DNA from: Neohoeflea coraliihabitans | Lineage (GTDB): Bacteria; Pseudomonadota; Alphaproteobacteria; Rhizobiales; Rhizobiaceae | NCBI RefSeq assembly: GCF_019334345.1 | Contig: NZ_JAHWQX010000003.1 | Span: 496,001-560,000, forward strand | Length of the DNA stretch: 64,000 bases | Direction: 5' to 3' | Shown: in pieces, positions 1 to 10,905 of the stretch | How positions within the stretch are numbered: the first letter of the stretch is position 1 | How the letters are laid out: the number at the start of each line of letters is the position of its first letter | Made by a program: the position numbers and the translations under genes | The notes under the pieces: generated by a model | What the model saw: only the letters and a program-made list of their open reading frames with translations | What the model was told of the DNA's origin: nothing | The model's database searches: none

Positions 1-491
<491 letters not shown>

Positions 492-514
492 GCTGACACG
501 CGAAGGAGACGACG

Positions 515-2474
<1,960 letters not shown>

Positions 2475-2502
2475 ACCGATCCGCGTTTTCCAACGCACGT
2501 AG

Positions 2503-2535
2503 TGCCGGGGCACGGCCTTTTATCGCGCCCCGGCA
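2503..2535 (+). terminator. Rho-independent terminator-like hairpin after B6 operon
   Basis: Perfect 9-bp arms TGCCGGGGC (2503-2511) and GCCCCGGCA (2527-2535) are followed by a pyrimidine-rich stretch. It lies 28 nt after the dehydrogenase stop and before the exporter gene. Confidence 0.6.
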
Positions 2536-2559
2536 GCCTCTCTCTTTTGCCTCGGAATT

Positions 2560-3402
2560 ATGCCCGTGCCCACAGTTTTCGATCCTTCGACCTTGAATGC
2601 CGTCACGGTCGCCATGCTGATTGCCGGCATGGCGGTCACCGGTCTGGTGAGCGGCACGCTGGCCGGTCTGCTGGGTGTCGGCGGCGGCATCGTCATCGTG
2701 CCGGTGTTGTTCTGGGTGCTCGGGCTTTTGCAGATCGCGCCAGAGCACGCCAGTCACCTGGCCGTGGCGACGTCTCTGGCGACAATCATTCCCACATCGA
2801 TCTCCTCGATGCGCGCCCACAACAAGCGCGGCACGGTCGACAAGGATCTGCTTAAACTGTGGGGCCCCGCCGTGTTCGTCGGCGCACTGATCGGCGGCGG
2901 GATGGCGATGATCGTTTCCGGGGCCGGCCTGCGGTTTCTGTTCGGCGTTGTCGGGCTCGCCGTTGCCGTCAACATGGCCATCCCGAAGACCCTGGTCATT
3001 GCCGCGCATCTGCCGCAGAGCGGTCTGGTCAACCGTGTGATCGGGGCGATCATCGGCCTGATCTCGTCGCTGATGGGGATCGGTGGCGGAACCCTGTCGG
3101 TGCCGACCCTGAATGCTTTTTCCTTTCCGCCGCACCGCGCCGTGGGCACTGCCTCGGCGCTCGGCCTTGTGATTGCCGTGCCGGGCGTCATCGGGTTCAT
3201 CTATGCGGGCTGGGGCATAGAAGACCTGCCGCCGGGCAGTTTTGGCTATGTCAGCCTGCCGGCGGCGCTGATCATCGCACCGGTCAGCTTTTTCGCAGCG
3301 CCGCTCGGTGCGCGGCTGGCGCACGCGCTCGATGCACGCACATTGAAGCGGGCCTTTGCGCTGTTTCTCGCCATCACCTCGCTCAGGATGTTGCTTGGCT
3401 GA
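2560..3402 (+). CDS. TSUP-family sulfite/organosulfonate exporter (TauE/SafE)
   Basis: Integral membrane protein of 280 aa with about eight hydrophobic segments and the two glycine-rich repeats typical of TauE/SafE permeases (LAGLLGVGGGIVIVPVLF near residue 30 and SSLMGIGGGTLSVPTL near 170). The family moves small anions such as sulfite, sulfoacetate or other organic acids across the inner membrane. It is the next gene after the B6 operon but beyond a hairpin, so export of a pyridine carboxylate is only a guess. The substrate cannot be read from sequence. Confidence 0.85.
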   Translation: MPVPTVFDPSTLNAVTVAMLIAGMAVTGLVSGTLAGLLGVGGGIVIVPVLFWVLGLLQIAPEHASHLAVATSLATIIPTSISSMRAHNKRGTVDKDLLKLWGPAVFVGALIGGGMAMIVSGAGLRFLFGVVGLAVAVNMAIPKTLVIAAHLPQSGLVNRVIGAIIGLISSLMGIGGGTLSVPTLNAFSFPPHRAVGTASALGLVIAVPGVIGFIYAGWGIEDLPPGSFGYVSLPAALIIAPVSFFAAPLGARLAHALDARTLKRAFALFLAITSLRMLLG

Positions 3403-3459
3403 GGGTGCCGGCCGGCTGCGCAACGCCCCACGCGCGCCGGCCGATGTTCTTGCGCGCCG

Positions 3460-3849
3460 TTAGCGGCCGAAGCGCTGGATCTCGACGCGATAGCCGTCAT
3501 CATTGAGAAAGATGCAGGTGTAGACGTCGAACTCTTCGGCGTAGGCGGGACCAAATATCACCTGATAACCGGCGGCGATGATCTTGCCGGCCATGGCATC
3601 GACATCGTCGGCGAGCAGGCTGATGGTGACGCCCGCAGGATCGCGTGGGCGGTCGGACAGGGTGCACACGCCGACATAGGCGGTCGGGGCCGTCTGATAG
3701 ATGCGGCAGACGCCCTGGTCGACGGCGCAGGTCAAGCCGAGGACCTGTTCCCAGAGACGGCAGCCCTTCGCAAGATCGTCCGTATAGGTGAAGACGACCA
3801 TGCCGTTGACGCCATTGATGCTGCGATCCGGTTTGGCGTTCTCGGTCAT
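3460..3849 (-). CDS. VOC-superfamily (glyoxalase/bleomycin-resistance) protein
   Basis: A 129-aa protein with two beta-alpha-beta-beta-beta modules: FTYTDDLAKGCRLWEQVLGL near the N-terminus and ADDVDAMAGKIIAAGY near residue 80, ending in DDGYRVEIQRF. I placed the start at ATG 3849 because GAGGACCGG lies just upstream; a longer reading from 3924 adds a non-conserved tail. It follows the PfkB kinase gene by 81 nt on the same strand. VOC proteins include lyases, dioxygenases and resistance proteins; no specific reaction can be assigned. Confidence 0.8.
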   Translation of the reverse strand: MTENAKPDRSINGVNGMVVFTYTDDLAKGCRLWEQVLGLTCAVDQGVCRIYQTAPTAYVGVCTLSDRPRDPAGVTISLLADDVDAMAGKIIAAGYQVIFGPAYAEEFDVYTCIFLNDDGYRVEIQRFGR

Positions 3850-3930
3850 GATCCGGTCCTCAAAGCGCAGCGGTGATGGGGCGGCCACGGTGTCGGCCGA
3901 TGGGCCCGCTCCCGTGGCAGGCACAGGCTA

Positions 3931-4851
3931 TCATTCCTGATGATCGGCAAGAAAGGCAAGCACCGCCTTTTCATTCGGGATCGGCGCAACGGCGCCGTAG
4001 CCAAGGGTCGACAGGGCCGCGGCCGCATTGGCGTAACGGGCAGCGGCAAAGGGGTCGTCACCCGCAAGAAGGCGGGCAAGGAAGGCCCCGTCGAAAGTGT
4101 CGCCGGCGCCGGTGGCATCGATCGCCGCGACCCGATATCCCCTGACGCGCCGGCGTTCGTCATGCGTGGCGACAAGCACGCCCTCGGCACCGAGCGTCAG
4201 CGCCACCACCTTGGCTCCGAGGGTGAGATAGAAATCGGCGATGGCATCAGGATCGGCAAGGCCAGTCAGTTGTCCGGCATCCTCGAGCCCCGGCAAGGCG
4301 ATGTCGCAGTGCGCCATGGCCTGATGCGTGACGGCGCGCGCCTGGTCCAGCGGCCAGAGCGCCAGCCGCAGGTTGGTATCGTAGGAGATCCGGCCGCCGG
4401 CGTTGCGCACCTCGTCGATGGCGGCAAGGACGGCATCGGTGGCCTGTGGCGAGATCGCCTGGCTGATGCCCGAAACATGCAGGATGCGCGCCTGCCGCAG
4501 CACCTGCCGGGGCAGGTCCTCAGTGCGCATGCGGCTGCTCGCCGACCCGGCGCGCCTGTAGGTGAAGGTGTGGCCGCGTGCGGTGTGGGTGACGAAGTAA
4601 AGGCCGGTCGGGGCATCGCCAACGCTGCGTGTGCCGGTGGTGTCGATATTTTCCCGTTGCCAGAGATCGAGAAAGGCCTGGCCGAACATGTCGGCGCCGA
4701 GATGGGTGACATAGCCGACGCGCGCACCCTGGCGGGCGGCGGCGACGGCGCAGTTTGACGTATCGCCGCCATACCCGAAACGGTAGGTGCCATCGGGCTG
4801 CTGATTGAACTCCGCCAGCGGTTCACCGAGACAGATGAGATCGGACGTCAA
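3931..4851 (-). CDS. kdgK: PfkB-family sugar kinase, 2-keto-3-deoxygluconate kinase-like
   Basis: Ribokinase/PfkB kinase of 306 aa that uses ATP to phosphorylate a sugar. Family signatures are GYGGDTSNCAVAAARQGA (residues about 26-43), SYDTNLRLALW (near 158) and the C-terminal DATGAGDTFDGAF, whose Asp is the catalytic base. The opening ICLGEPLAEFNQ and the DTNLR motif are typical of 2-keto-3-deoxygluconate kinases, but fructokinases look similar. It is divergent from nirK and has no obvious pathway partners here. Confidence 0.75.
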   Translation of the reverse strand: MTSDLICLGEPLAEFNQQPDGTYRFGYGGDTSNCAVAAARQGARVGYVTHLGADMFGQAFLDLWQRENIDTTGTRSVGDAPTGLYFVTHTARGHTFTYRRAGSASSRMRTEDLPRQVLRQARILHVSGISQAISPQATDAVLAAIDEVRNAGGRISYDTNLRLALWPLDQARAVTHQAMAHCDIALPGLEDAGQLTGLADPDAIADFYLTLGAKVVALTLGAEGVLVATHDERRRVRGYRVAAIDATGAGDTFDGAFLARLLAGDDPFAAARYANAAAALSTLGYGAVAPIPNEKAVLAFLADHQE

Positions 4852-5036
4852 GGGCTCCTCCGGGCGTAGGGTGGACTGACATTGGGCGGGCCAGCGCTGT
4901 TACTTGCTTCGGTAACTGCCCGGCGATCAGCGCAACAGGCAACGGGCTTATGGCGTAGCGCAGTCTACGGCACGGGACAAGAACCGGCGGGCCGTCACGC
5001 CGGGACATGGCGGCGGGTGGAGCGATTGCCTGGTTG

Positions 5037-5052
5037 TTTGTGCTGGCACAAA
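5037..5052. promoter_or_regulatory. NNR/FNR-type operator upstream of nirK
   Basis: The sequence TTTGTGCTGGCACAAA has perfect 6-bp inverted arms and fits the TTG-N8-CAA core of NNR/DNR/FNR sites. It is 64 nt upstream of the nirK ATG, a distance suited to activation at -41.5. The same pattern occurs at 9617 and 10752, next to a Crp/Fnr regulator gene. Confidence 0.8.
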
Positions 5053-5116
5053 GAACGGTTTGTTCCGTCGCGCTATCACGGGGTCAACGCAATGGTGAAC
5101 CTCAAGGAGAAAGACC

Positions 5117-6241
5117 ATGTTCACGCGTCGACAAGCAATGATCAGCACGGCCGCGACTGCGATCCTCGGTGCGGCGGCGCTGCAGACATCCCCGCAGATC
5201 GCGCAGGCCGCTGCGGTGACGGACAGCGACATTGCGGCGCTGCCGCGCGAGCGCGTCAGCCTCGTCGCCCCGCCTTTCGTTCATGCCCATGAGCAGGTGG
5301 CGCAGGGCGGACCGAAACTCATCGAATTCAACCTGCCGATCGAGGAAAAACAGGTGGTGGTGGATGATGAGGGCACGCTGATGCAGGCGATGACCTTCAA
5401 TGGCTCGATCCCCGGGCCGATGATGGTGGTGCATGAGGGCGACTATGTCGAACTCACCCTGATCAACCCTGCCAGCAACGCGTTGCCGCACAATATCGAC
5501 TTTCATGCCGCGACCGGTGCGATGGGCGGCGGCGAACTGACGCTGATCGATCCCGGCGAGCAGGTCAAGCTGCGCTTCAAGGCGAGCCGCGCCGGAACAT
5601 TCGTCTATCATTGCGCTCCGGGCGGACCGATGATCCCCTGGCACGTGGTGGCCGGAATGAGCGGCACGATCATGGTGCTGCCGCGCGATGGGCTCAAGGA
5701 TGAGAACGGCGCGCCGCTGCGCTATGACAAGGTCGTCTATATCGGCGAGAACGACCTCTATATCCCGCGCGATGCGGACGGGACCTACAAGTCCTATGAG
5801 ACGGTCAGCGACAGCTACGCCGATACGCGCGAGGTGATGATCGGGCTGGTGCCGACGCATGTGGTCTTCAACGGGGCCAAGGGCGCGTTGACGGGTGACA
5901 ATGCCTTGCGCGCCAAGGTCGGCGAGACCGTGTTGATCGTGCATGCGCAGGCCAACCGCGATACGCGGCCGCACCTGATCGGCGGACATGGCGATTATGT
6001 CTGGGAAGAGGGCAAGTTCGCCAACCCGCCCGCCAAGAACCTGGAGACATGGTTCATCCGCGGCGGATCCGCGGGATCGGCGCTCTACACCTTCCTGCAG
6101 CCGGGTCTGTATGCCTATGTCAACCACAATCTGATCGAAGCGATCGAACTGGGCGCGGTGGCGCATTTCGAGGTCGAGGGCGAGTGGAATGACGATCTGA
6201 TGAAACAGGTCGAGGCGCCGGGACCGATCCGGACCAACTGA
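5117..6241 (+). CDS. nirK: Copper-containing nitrite reductase (NO-forming)
   Basis: Periplasmic two-domain multicopper enzyme of 374 aa that reduces nitrite to nitric oxide in denitrification. The N-terminus has a Tat-like signal (TRRQAM, then a hydrophobic stretch ending near IAQAAA). All copper ligands are visible: type 1 His125, Cys166, His176 and Met181; type 2 His130, His165 and His337. Catalytic Asp128 and His291 (GGHGDYVW) are also present, so it should be active. AAGGAGAAA precedes the start. An NNR box lies upstream, nnrS follows, and pseudoazurin, the probable electron donor, is encoded nearby. Confidence 0.97.
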   Translation: MFTRRQAMISTAATAILGAAALQTSPQIAQAAAVTDSDIAALPRERVSLVAPPFVHAHEQVAQGGPKLIEFNLPIEEKQVVVDDEGTLMQAMTFNGSIPGPMMVVHEGDYVELTLINPASNALPHNIDFHAATGAMGGGELTLIDPGEQVKLRFKASRAGTFVYHCAPGGPMIPWHVVAGMSGTIMVLPRDGLKDENGAPLRYDKVVYIGENDLYIPRDADGTYKSYETVSDSYADTREVMIGLVPTHVVFNGAKGALTGDNALRAKVGETVLIVHAQANRDTRPHLIGGHGDYVWEEGKFANPPAKNLETWFIRGGSAGSALYTFLQPGLYAYVNHNLIEAIELGAVAHFEVEGEWNDDLMKQVEAPGPIRTN

Positions 6242-6256
6242 ATGACAGGGAGGTTT

Positions 6257-6282
6257 CGGCCCGGCGGCCCGCTGCCGGGCCG
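6257..6282 (+). terminator. Hairpin between nirK and nnrS
   Basis: Strong 9-bp stem, CGGCCCGGC (6257-6265) and GCCGGGCCG (6274-6282), followed by TTTGT, directly after the nirK stop. It probably ends part of the transcripts or stabilises nirK mRNA, with read-through into nnrS. Confidence 0.6.
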
Positions 6283-6308
6283 TTTGTGCGCGCGGAAAGG
6301 CAGTCGGC

Positions 6309-7550
6309 ATGAGCCAGAATGATCGTTCAGTCCCAAGGCGACTGCTCGCCTCGGGTTTCACACGGCATGACGGGCGGGGTCGCGACAGGGCGATGCCGCC
6401 GATCCTGCATTACGGATTCCGGCCGTTTTTCCTGCTTGGCGCTGTTCATGCCGGGCTGGCCATTCCCCTTTGGCTGGCGATGTATTTTCACGGCGTGGCG
6501 CTCGCCGGCCCTTTTTCGCCGCTTGCTTGGCATGTGCACGAAATGCTGTTCGGCTATCTTCTGGCGGTGCTGACGGGATTTGTGCTGACGGCGATTCCCA
6601 ACTGGACCGGCCGGCTGCCGCTGAGTGGCTGGCCGCTTCTGCTGCTCATCATCCTGTGGCTTGCCGGGCGGGTGGCGGTCGCCACCGTTCCCGATCCCTG
6701 GCTGGCAATGGGGATCGATCTGGCTTTTCCGGCGCTGCTCTCTCTGGCGGTCTGGCGCGAGGTCCGCGCGGGAAACAACTGGCGCAACGCGCCGGTTGCC
6801 GTGTTGTTGACGCTGTTCACCCTGGCCAATGCCGGGCATCACGCAGCCGGGCTTGTTCCGGCGCTGGAGGGCTATGGCGTGCGGCTAGCGCTCGCGGTGG
6901 CCGCCCTGATGATCGCCCTGATCGGCGGGCGCATCGTGCCGAGTTTCACACGCAACTGGCTGGCGAAAGCAGGACGCAAACGCCCGCCCGTGCCCTTCGC
7001 AGCGCTGGACCGGCTGGCACTCGCGGTCACAGTCATTGCGCTAGGCAACTGGATCTTTCGGCCCGAAGCCGCCTTGACCGGTGGCATGCTGATCGGGGCC
7101 GGGCTGCTGGTGCTGGTGCGTCTGTTGCGCTGGCGCGGCTGGCTGGCCTGGCGCGAGCCGATGCTGATCGTCCTGCATCTGGGCTATGGCTGGCTGGGAC
7201 TGGCCCTGCTTCTGCTCGGCGCCGGGCGGTTCATCGCGGCGCTGCCGGCCAGCATGGCGGTGCATGCGCTGACCGCCGGGGCGGTCGGCACCATGACGCT
7301 TGCAGTGATGAGCCGTGCCAGCCTTGGTCACACCGGCCGCCCGATAGCGGCGGATGCAGCAACGCTCATCCTCTATGCGGTGGTGACAATCGGTGCTGCT
7401 CTGCGGGTGCTGGCGCCGCTGCTCGAAGAGGGCAGCGCCGCGGCGCTGATCGCCGGCGGTGCCCTTTGGAGCGCCGCGTTCCTCATTTTCGCGCTGAGCT
7501 ATGGTCCGAAGCTGTTTGCGGCGCGAATCGATCACAGGGCAGGGCGCTAG
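6309..7550 (+). CDS. nnrS: NnrS family membrane protein
   Basis: Polytopic inner-membrane protein of 413 aa with about twelve hydrophobic segments, characteristic of NnrS, a haem- and copper-containing protein that protects against nitrosative stress and is usually encoded with nitrite and NO reductase genes. Conserved histidine-containing stretches include WHVHEMLFGYLLAVLTGF near residue 77 and VHALTAGAVGTMTLAVMSR near 317. The first 30 residues are less conserved, so the start could be internal (MPPILHYGFRPFF at residue 29 is typical of NnrS N-termini). It follows nirK by 67 nt and probably shares its NNR-controlled promoter. Confidence 0.93.
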   Translation: MSQNDRSVPRRLLASGFTRHDGRGRDRAMPPILHYGFRPFFLLGAVHAGLAIPLWLAMYFHGVALAGPFSPLAWHVHEMLFGYLLAVLTGFVLTAIPNWTGRLPLSGWPLLLLIILWLAGRVAVATVPDPWLAMGIDLAFPALLSLAVWREVRAGNNWRNAPVAVLLTLFTLANAGHHAAGLVPALEGYGVRLALAVAALMIALIGGRIVPSFTRNWLAKAGRKRPPVPFAALDRLALAVTVIALGNWIFRPEAALTGGMLIGAGLLVLVRLLRWRGWLAWREPMLIVLHLGYGWLGLALLLLGAGRFIAALPASMAVHALTAGAVGTMTLAVMSRASLGHTGRPIAADAATLILYAVVTIGAALRVLAPLLEEGSAAALIAGGALWSAAFLIFALSYGPKLFAARIDHRAGR

Positions 7551-7607
7551 CCCGGCGTGGCGTCAGGCACCACGCCGGACATGCGGTCTTAATGGGGCAG
7601 CCAAGCG

Positions 7608-8168
7608 CTATGCCGCCGAGGGTCCCGGATCGTCGGGGAGATCGGCAGCGGGGGTGTGCGAGCGCGGCGCGGGAGACGCGGACCGAACCAGCGTCAAAGC
7701 CGGTATCCGGTGTTCAGCGGCGACGGCATTGGCGGGCCGCGGCGCCGCGTGCGCGGCAAGGTCACGCGCCCGCGCGGTGGCCTCGGGCTGGTAGTTGACC
7801 GCGATCAGACGCACGGTCTCGATGCCGCCATGCATCCCGGCAAGCTGAAACTGCATGCCTTCCGCAAGCCCGAGAAGCGCCAGACCGCGGCGGGTCGCGA
7901 TCGACAGGAACATGCCGACCGGGGTGGTCATGTGCTGATGCGAGATCACCCGGGTGCCGGGCGGGCCGTCATTGATGGTGAAGGTCACACGGCTGCTGAG
8001 CGTTGCCACATTTTCCGGGACATCTTCGCGGAAGACGACACGCGCCGTCTCGATTTTTTGTTTGAGGATCGGGGCGAGTGGATCATCCTGACCGAGGCAG
8101 CGCTCGCGCATCGTCTCGATTATGCTGAAATCCTTGGTGGTCAGGACGCAGGGTTGGTGCATGGACAT
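7608..8168 (-). CDS. Rnk/GreA-GreB C-terminal domain protein (paralogue 1)
   Basis: A 186-aa protein related to Rnk, the nucleoside diphosphate kinase regulator that binds RNA polymerase through a GreA/GreB-like C-terminal domain. Residues about 15-135 match the fold (short N-terminal helices, then a beta-rich part with TPVGMFLSIATRRGLALLGL). The last 50 residues are Pro/Ala-rich and probably disordered. The start ATG 8168 follows GGAG. The domain is more diverged than in the next gene, so its function is less sure. Rnk-like genes are often found beside denitrification genes in alphaproteobacteria. Confidence 0.7.
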   Translation of the reverse strand: MSMHQPCVLTTKDFSIIETMRERCLGQDDPLAPILKQKIETARVVFREDVPENVATLSSRVTFTINDGPPGTRVISHQHMTTPVGMFLSIATRRGLALLGLAEGMQFQLAGMHGGIETVRLIAVNYQPEATARARDLAAHAAPRPANAVAAEHRIPALTLVRSASPAPRSHTPAADLPDDPGPSAA

Positions 8169-8222
8169 CACAGGTCTCCATCGCGCTTGCAAAAGCGGCT
8201 GATTGACAATGGTTCGAGAAAT

Positions 8223-8249
8223 CCCCTGGCCACACGCATGGCTCAGGGG
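8223..8249 (-). terminator. Hairpin between the two Rnk-like genes
   Basis: Arms CCCCTG (8223-8228) and CAGGGG (8244-8249), with an inner GCCA/TGGC stem, lie downstream of the second Rnk gene. There is only a weak U-tract on the minus strand, so it may be an attenuator or mRNA hairpin. Confidence 0.35.
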
Positions 8250-8308
8250 TCACGATCCTGCGATGAGGCTGCCTCCGTAGAGGGAGAGACGACAGGGCGG
8301 GAGAGGCA

Positions 8309-8746
8309 TCAGGACGCCTCACGCAGCGGCTCGGATGCGCCGACCGATTGCACCGTCAAGCGGTGGACGCGGCCGTCGCGCGCGGTCCAGTCGATCGACT
8401 GGCCCACGGACAGCCCGATCAGCGCGGCGCCGATCGGGGTGAGGACCGAGATGCGGCCGGCGGCAATGTCGGCTTCGCCGGGATAGACCAGCGTCATGGT
8501 GCGATCCTCGCCAAGATCGCTGGAAAAACGCAAGTCCGATCCCATGCGCACGACATCGTCGCGCAGCTTGCTGTCAGAGACCACGCGGGCCCGATCCAGT
8601 TCCGCGAGAAGCGTTTCCGCCGCCGCGCCGGCATTTCTCAGCGCACCCCCGGCGAGCGCAGCCTCGGCGAGGCTTGACAGGCGTTGATGATCGGTTTCGC
8701 AAAGACGGATCGCCGGCTTGCGGGTTTTCTTCGTGGCAGCGGCCAT
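8309..8746 (-). CDS. rnk: Nucleoside diphosphate kinase regulator Rnk
   Basis: A 145-aa Rnk-type protein. An N-terminal helical part (LCETDHQRLSSLAEAAL, residues about 17-33) precedes the GreA/GreB C-terminal domain with the hallmark YPGEADIAAGRISVLTPIG (about 88-106) and GLSVGQSIDW. It lacks the long coiled coil of GreA, as Rnk does. ATG 8746 is chosen because AAGGAGCGCG lies just upstream. It sits 140 nt upstream of the other Rnk-like gene on the same strand. Confidence 0.85.
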   Translation of the reverse strand: MAAATKKTRKPAIRLCETDHQRLSSLAEAALAGGALRNAGAAAETLLAELDRARVVSDSKLRDDVVRMGSDLRFSSDLGEDRTMTLVYPGEADIAAGRISVLTPIGAALIGLSVGQSIDWTARDGRVHRLTVQSVGASEPLREAS

Positions 8747-9100
8747 GGCGCGCTCCTTGCATTTATTCACGCACGGCGGCCGGGGTCGCAGTGCGGTCAG
8801 ATTTCAGTTCGTTGGAAAACGATGTCGCCAGTCCGGTCGTGGCAACGCGTTGCTGCGCTGCCGGTTCGGCCATGCCCCGCGGCCGGTGCGCGACGCAACC
8901 GGGCCGGGGGTCAGTGTCCCGCGATGGGACAGACCCTGTAAGTGGCAGGAATGGACGGTGCGAACATCAACATGAAGCCAAGATTGGCACTTGCAGCTCA
9001 ACTGTCAAGTGTTGCCGGCTGCGGCAGGATGAAGCGCGGAGACAGCCGGGCGCGTGCCGCGCCGGCTGCCTCCTGCCGGGACAATGACGCCTGACCTTGG
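8747..9100. other. 354-bp intergenic region without a recognisable gene
   Basis: Between the pseudoazurin and rnk genes, both on the minus strand. I find no convincing coding frame or RNA gene. The only structure seen is an 8-bp inverted repeat, CGGCAGGA (9022-9029) and TCCTGCCG (9071-9078), with a 41-nt loop. It could hold the rnk promoter and the pseudoazurin transcript end. Confidence 0.5.
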
Positions 9101-9547
9101 TCAGTTTTCGCCAAGGCGGGCAAAGATGTCGGCAAACCGCCCCTTGGCCTTGCCGGGCTGGCGCACGCCTTGTGCGGCTTCAAGGTTGCCGGTTTCGTCG
9201 CCGACAATGATCAGCGCCACCATGCCCATGCCGTAGTGTGGCGTGCATTTGATGCCGTAGACCCCGGGCTGATCAAGGGTGACGGTGAAATCCTCGTTGA
9301 ACTTGCTCTTGAACCGCTCGGCCCCGTCGGGGAGCATGCCCTTGATGGTCTCGGCATTGTGGCCCTTGTCGACCGGTATGAAGCGGACCGTATCGCCCGG
9401 CGCGGCGCGGATCAGATCCGGCTCGAACACCATCGTGCCGGCCGCGCCCTTGTTGAGCATCTTGACTTCGAACTCGGCGGCCTGCACGGCGCCAATTGTG
9501 AAAGTGAGCGTGGCGGCAAGGGCCAGGCGGGTGACGATCGGGTGCAT
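9101..9547 (-). CDS. paz: Pseudoazurin (blue copper electron carrier)
   Basis: Periplasmic cupredoxin of 148 aa with a Sec signal ending near AVQAA (residue 23). Type 1 copper ligands are His63 (KGHNAET), Cys101, His104 and Met109 (CTPHYGMGM), with the exact spacing of pseudoazurins. It carries electrons from the cytochrome bc1 complex to NirK. The gene is divergent from the Crp/Fnr regulator gene and shares with it the palindromic NNR box at 9617, so both are probably induced together under denitrifying conditions. Confidence 0.95.
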   Translation of the reverse strand: MHPIVTRLALAATLTFTIGAVQAAEFEVKMLNKGAAGTMVFEPDLIRAAPGDTVRFIPVDKGHNAETIKGMLPDGAERFKSKFNEDFTVTLDQPGVYGIKCTPHYGMGMVALIIVGDETGNLEAAQGVRQPGKAKGRFADIFARLGEN

Positions 9548-9616
9548 GAGTTTGCCTTTCTTGTGGGCGTTTCACCATGTGTCGTCCCCGTCCTAGGCGG
9601 TTTGCCGGGGCCATTG

Positions 9617-9632
9617 TTTGCGCTGCCGCAAA
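9617..9632. promoter_or_regulatory. NNR/FNR-type operator between pseudoazurin and nnrR
   Basis: Perfect palindromic arms TTTGCG and CGCAAA with CTGC spacer. It is 69 nt upstream of the pseudoazurin start and 56 nt upstream of the regulator start, so one site may serve both promoters. Confidence 0.8.
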
Positions 9633-9688
9633 CACGCGATAAAAAGAACGATGCGTCCCCTGGGGACGGCAGCACGAAGGATAGTGTC

Positions 9689-10384
9689 ATGCCAGCGCTC
9701 GACCGGTCGTTGATCGGCGAAATTCCCGGCTTCGCCGGATTGTCCGAGGCGGATCTCGACAGGGTCCTGTCTCTGGCGCATGCCTCACGGTTCGAGAAGG
9801 ATGCGACGATCTTCGCTCAGGGCGAGGAGGCGCATTCGTTCTTCCTTCTGCTTTCGGGGCACGTGCGGGTGGTCAAGACCACGCCAGAAGGTCATCAGGT
9901 GATCGCCCGCTACATCAATGAGGGTGAATTGTTCGGCCTGGCCATCTTTCTGGGCCGAAGCGACTATCCGGCCGATGCCGTGGCGGCGGTGGATTGTGTC
10001 GTGCTGACATGGCCGAACAGCGCCGCGGCGGAATTGCAGAAAACAATACCGGGATTTGGCGGCGCAGCCTACCAGACCATCGGCGCGCGGCTGCAGGACA
10101 CGCAATCGCGGGTGATGGAGCTGTCGACGCAACAGGTCGAGCAGCGCATCGCGCACACGGTGTTGCGGCTGGTGCGGCAATCGGGCCGCAAGGTCGCGGA
10201 TGGCATCGAGATCGATTTTCCGATCACGCGTCAGGACATCGCCGAGATGACGGGAACGACGCTACACACCGTCAGCCGTATTCTCAGCGCCTGGGAAGAG
10301 GCGGGCCTTGTGCGCGGCGGCCGCCAGAAAGTCATCGTCACCGACCCGCACGGCTTGATGCTGATTGCCGAACACCGGCGTTGA
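9689..10384 (+). CDS. nnrR: Crp/Fnr-family regulator, NnrR/DNR type
   Basis: A 231-aa regulator. Residues about 10-125 form the cyclic-nucleotide-type sensor domain (FFLLLSGHVRVVKTTPEGHQ, INEGELFGLAIF). A long dimerisation helix and a winged helix-turn-helix with recognition helix TTLHTVSRILSAWEEAG follow. The four-cysteine N-terminal cluster of Fnr is absent, so it is not a [4Fe-4S] oxygen sensor; NnrR/DNR members respond to NO, probably through haem. Three matching palindromes in the neighbourhood, including its own promoter, make it the likely activator of nirK-nnrS, pseudoazurin and the DUF1858 gene. Confidence 0.85.
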   Translation: MPALDRSLIGEIPGFAGLSEADLDRVLSLAHASRFEKDATIFAQGEEAHSFFLLLSGHVRVVKTTPEGHQVIARYINEGELFGLAIFLGRSDYPADAVAAVDCVVLTWPNSAAAELQKTIPGFGGAAYQTIGARLQDTQSRVMELSTQQVEQRIAHTVLRLVRQSGRKVADGIEIDFPITRQDIAEMTGTTLHTVSRILSAWEEAGLVRGGRQKVIVTDPHGLMLIAEHRR

Positions 10385-10408
10385 AGAGGCGCTGCGCGCC
10401 GGCAAGCC

Positions 10409-10699
10409 TCAGCCGTGACGCCGGGGGGAGCCGTGCGGTGCGGCGCCTGCCTCCGGGCTGCGCCCGAATGCAGAGACGGATTTGGTCTGCTCATCGCGGC
10501 GGATCGCCGCGTGCAGATGGTCTGAAAATGTCTTCTCGTCGACCTTGTGGGCGGCGCAGGCGTCGGCGATCGTGTGAAACGGGCTGATCGGACAGCCGAT
10601 GCACAGCATGCGGTAGCGCATCACCACCCGAACCGTGCTCGGCCAGCGCCGCATGATCTCCTCAAGGGACATGTGCGGGTCAGTCATTGCATCATGCAT
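10409..10699 (-). CDS. DUF1858 protein (ScdA/Ric N-terminal-like)
   Basis: A 96-aa protein with a DUF1858 domain at about residues 10-65: MSLEEIMRRWPSTVRVVMRY, then the redox-type pair CIGCP. The domain resembles the N-terminal part of ScdA/YtfE di-iron repair proteins and appears in nitrosative-stress loci. The C-terminal 25 residues are low complexity. ATG 10699 follows GGAGG-like sequence, and an NNR box lies 53 nt upstream; the much longer upstream reading is not supported. A role in repair of NO-damaged Fe-S clusters is inferred. Confidence 0.85.
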   Translation of the reverse strand: MHDAMTDPHMSLEEIMRRWPSTVRVVMRYRMLCIGCPISPFHTIADACAAHKVDEKTFSDHLHAAIRRDEQTKSVSAFGRSPEAGAAPHGSPRRHG

Positions 10700-10751
10700 G
10701 TTTTCGTTGCTCCACAAACCTCCGAGAATAAACGCGCCCGGAACCTCGGAC

Positions 10752-10767
10752 TTTGCGCCAACGCAAA
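10752..10767. promoter_or_regulatory. NNR/FNR-type operator upstream of DUF1858 gene
   Basis: TTTGCGCCAACGCAAA, perfect 6-bp arms, identical in both arms to the site at 9617. It lies 52 nt upstream of ATG 10699 on the minus strand. Confidence 0.75.
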
Positions 10768-10873
10768 CTGGCAGCGGGAATGACGGCTGTGGAGCATGAT
10801 TGTCACCGCTGCGGCGCGGCGGGGATGGGTGCGACAGATTGGTCCATTGCCAGGGTATCTGACAGGCTCCTAT

Positions 10874-10896
10874 AACTAGCATTCGAAATACCACTT
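10874..10896. promoter_or_regulatory. NsrR-like operator before globin-nsrR-cco operon
   Basis: An 11-1-11 imperfect inverted repeat: AACTAGCATTC (10874-10884), G, AAATACCACTT (10886-10896). It agrees with the classical NsrR pattern AAGATGYATTT-N-AAATRCATCTT at 15 or 16 of 22 arm positions. It lies 9 nt before the first ORF, where repressor binding would block initiation, and nsrR is the third gene of that operon. Confidence 0.6.
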
Positions 10897-10905
10897 TAGG
10901 ATTCG

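Noticed and set aside
8169-8308. FNR box near TTGACAATGGTTCGA in the rnk gap
   Set aside because: The halves are not symmetric and the spacing is off compared with the three clear palindromes nearby.
9091-9104. CTGACC-TT-GGTCAG hairpin
   Set aside because: It overlaps the pseudoazurin stop codon, has a short loop and no U-run; too small for a terminator.
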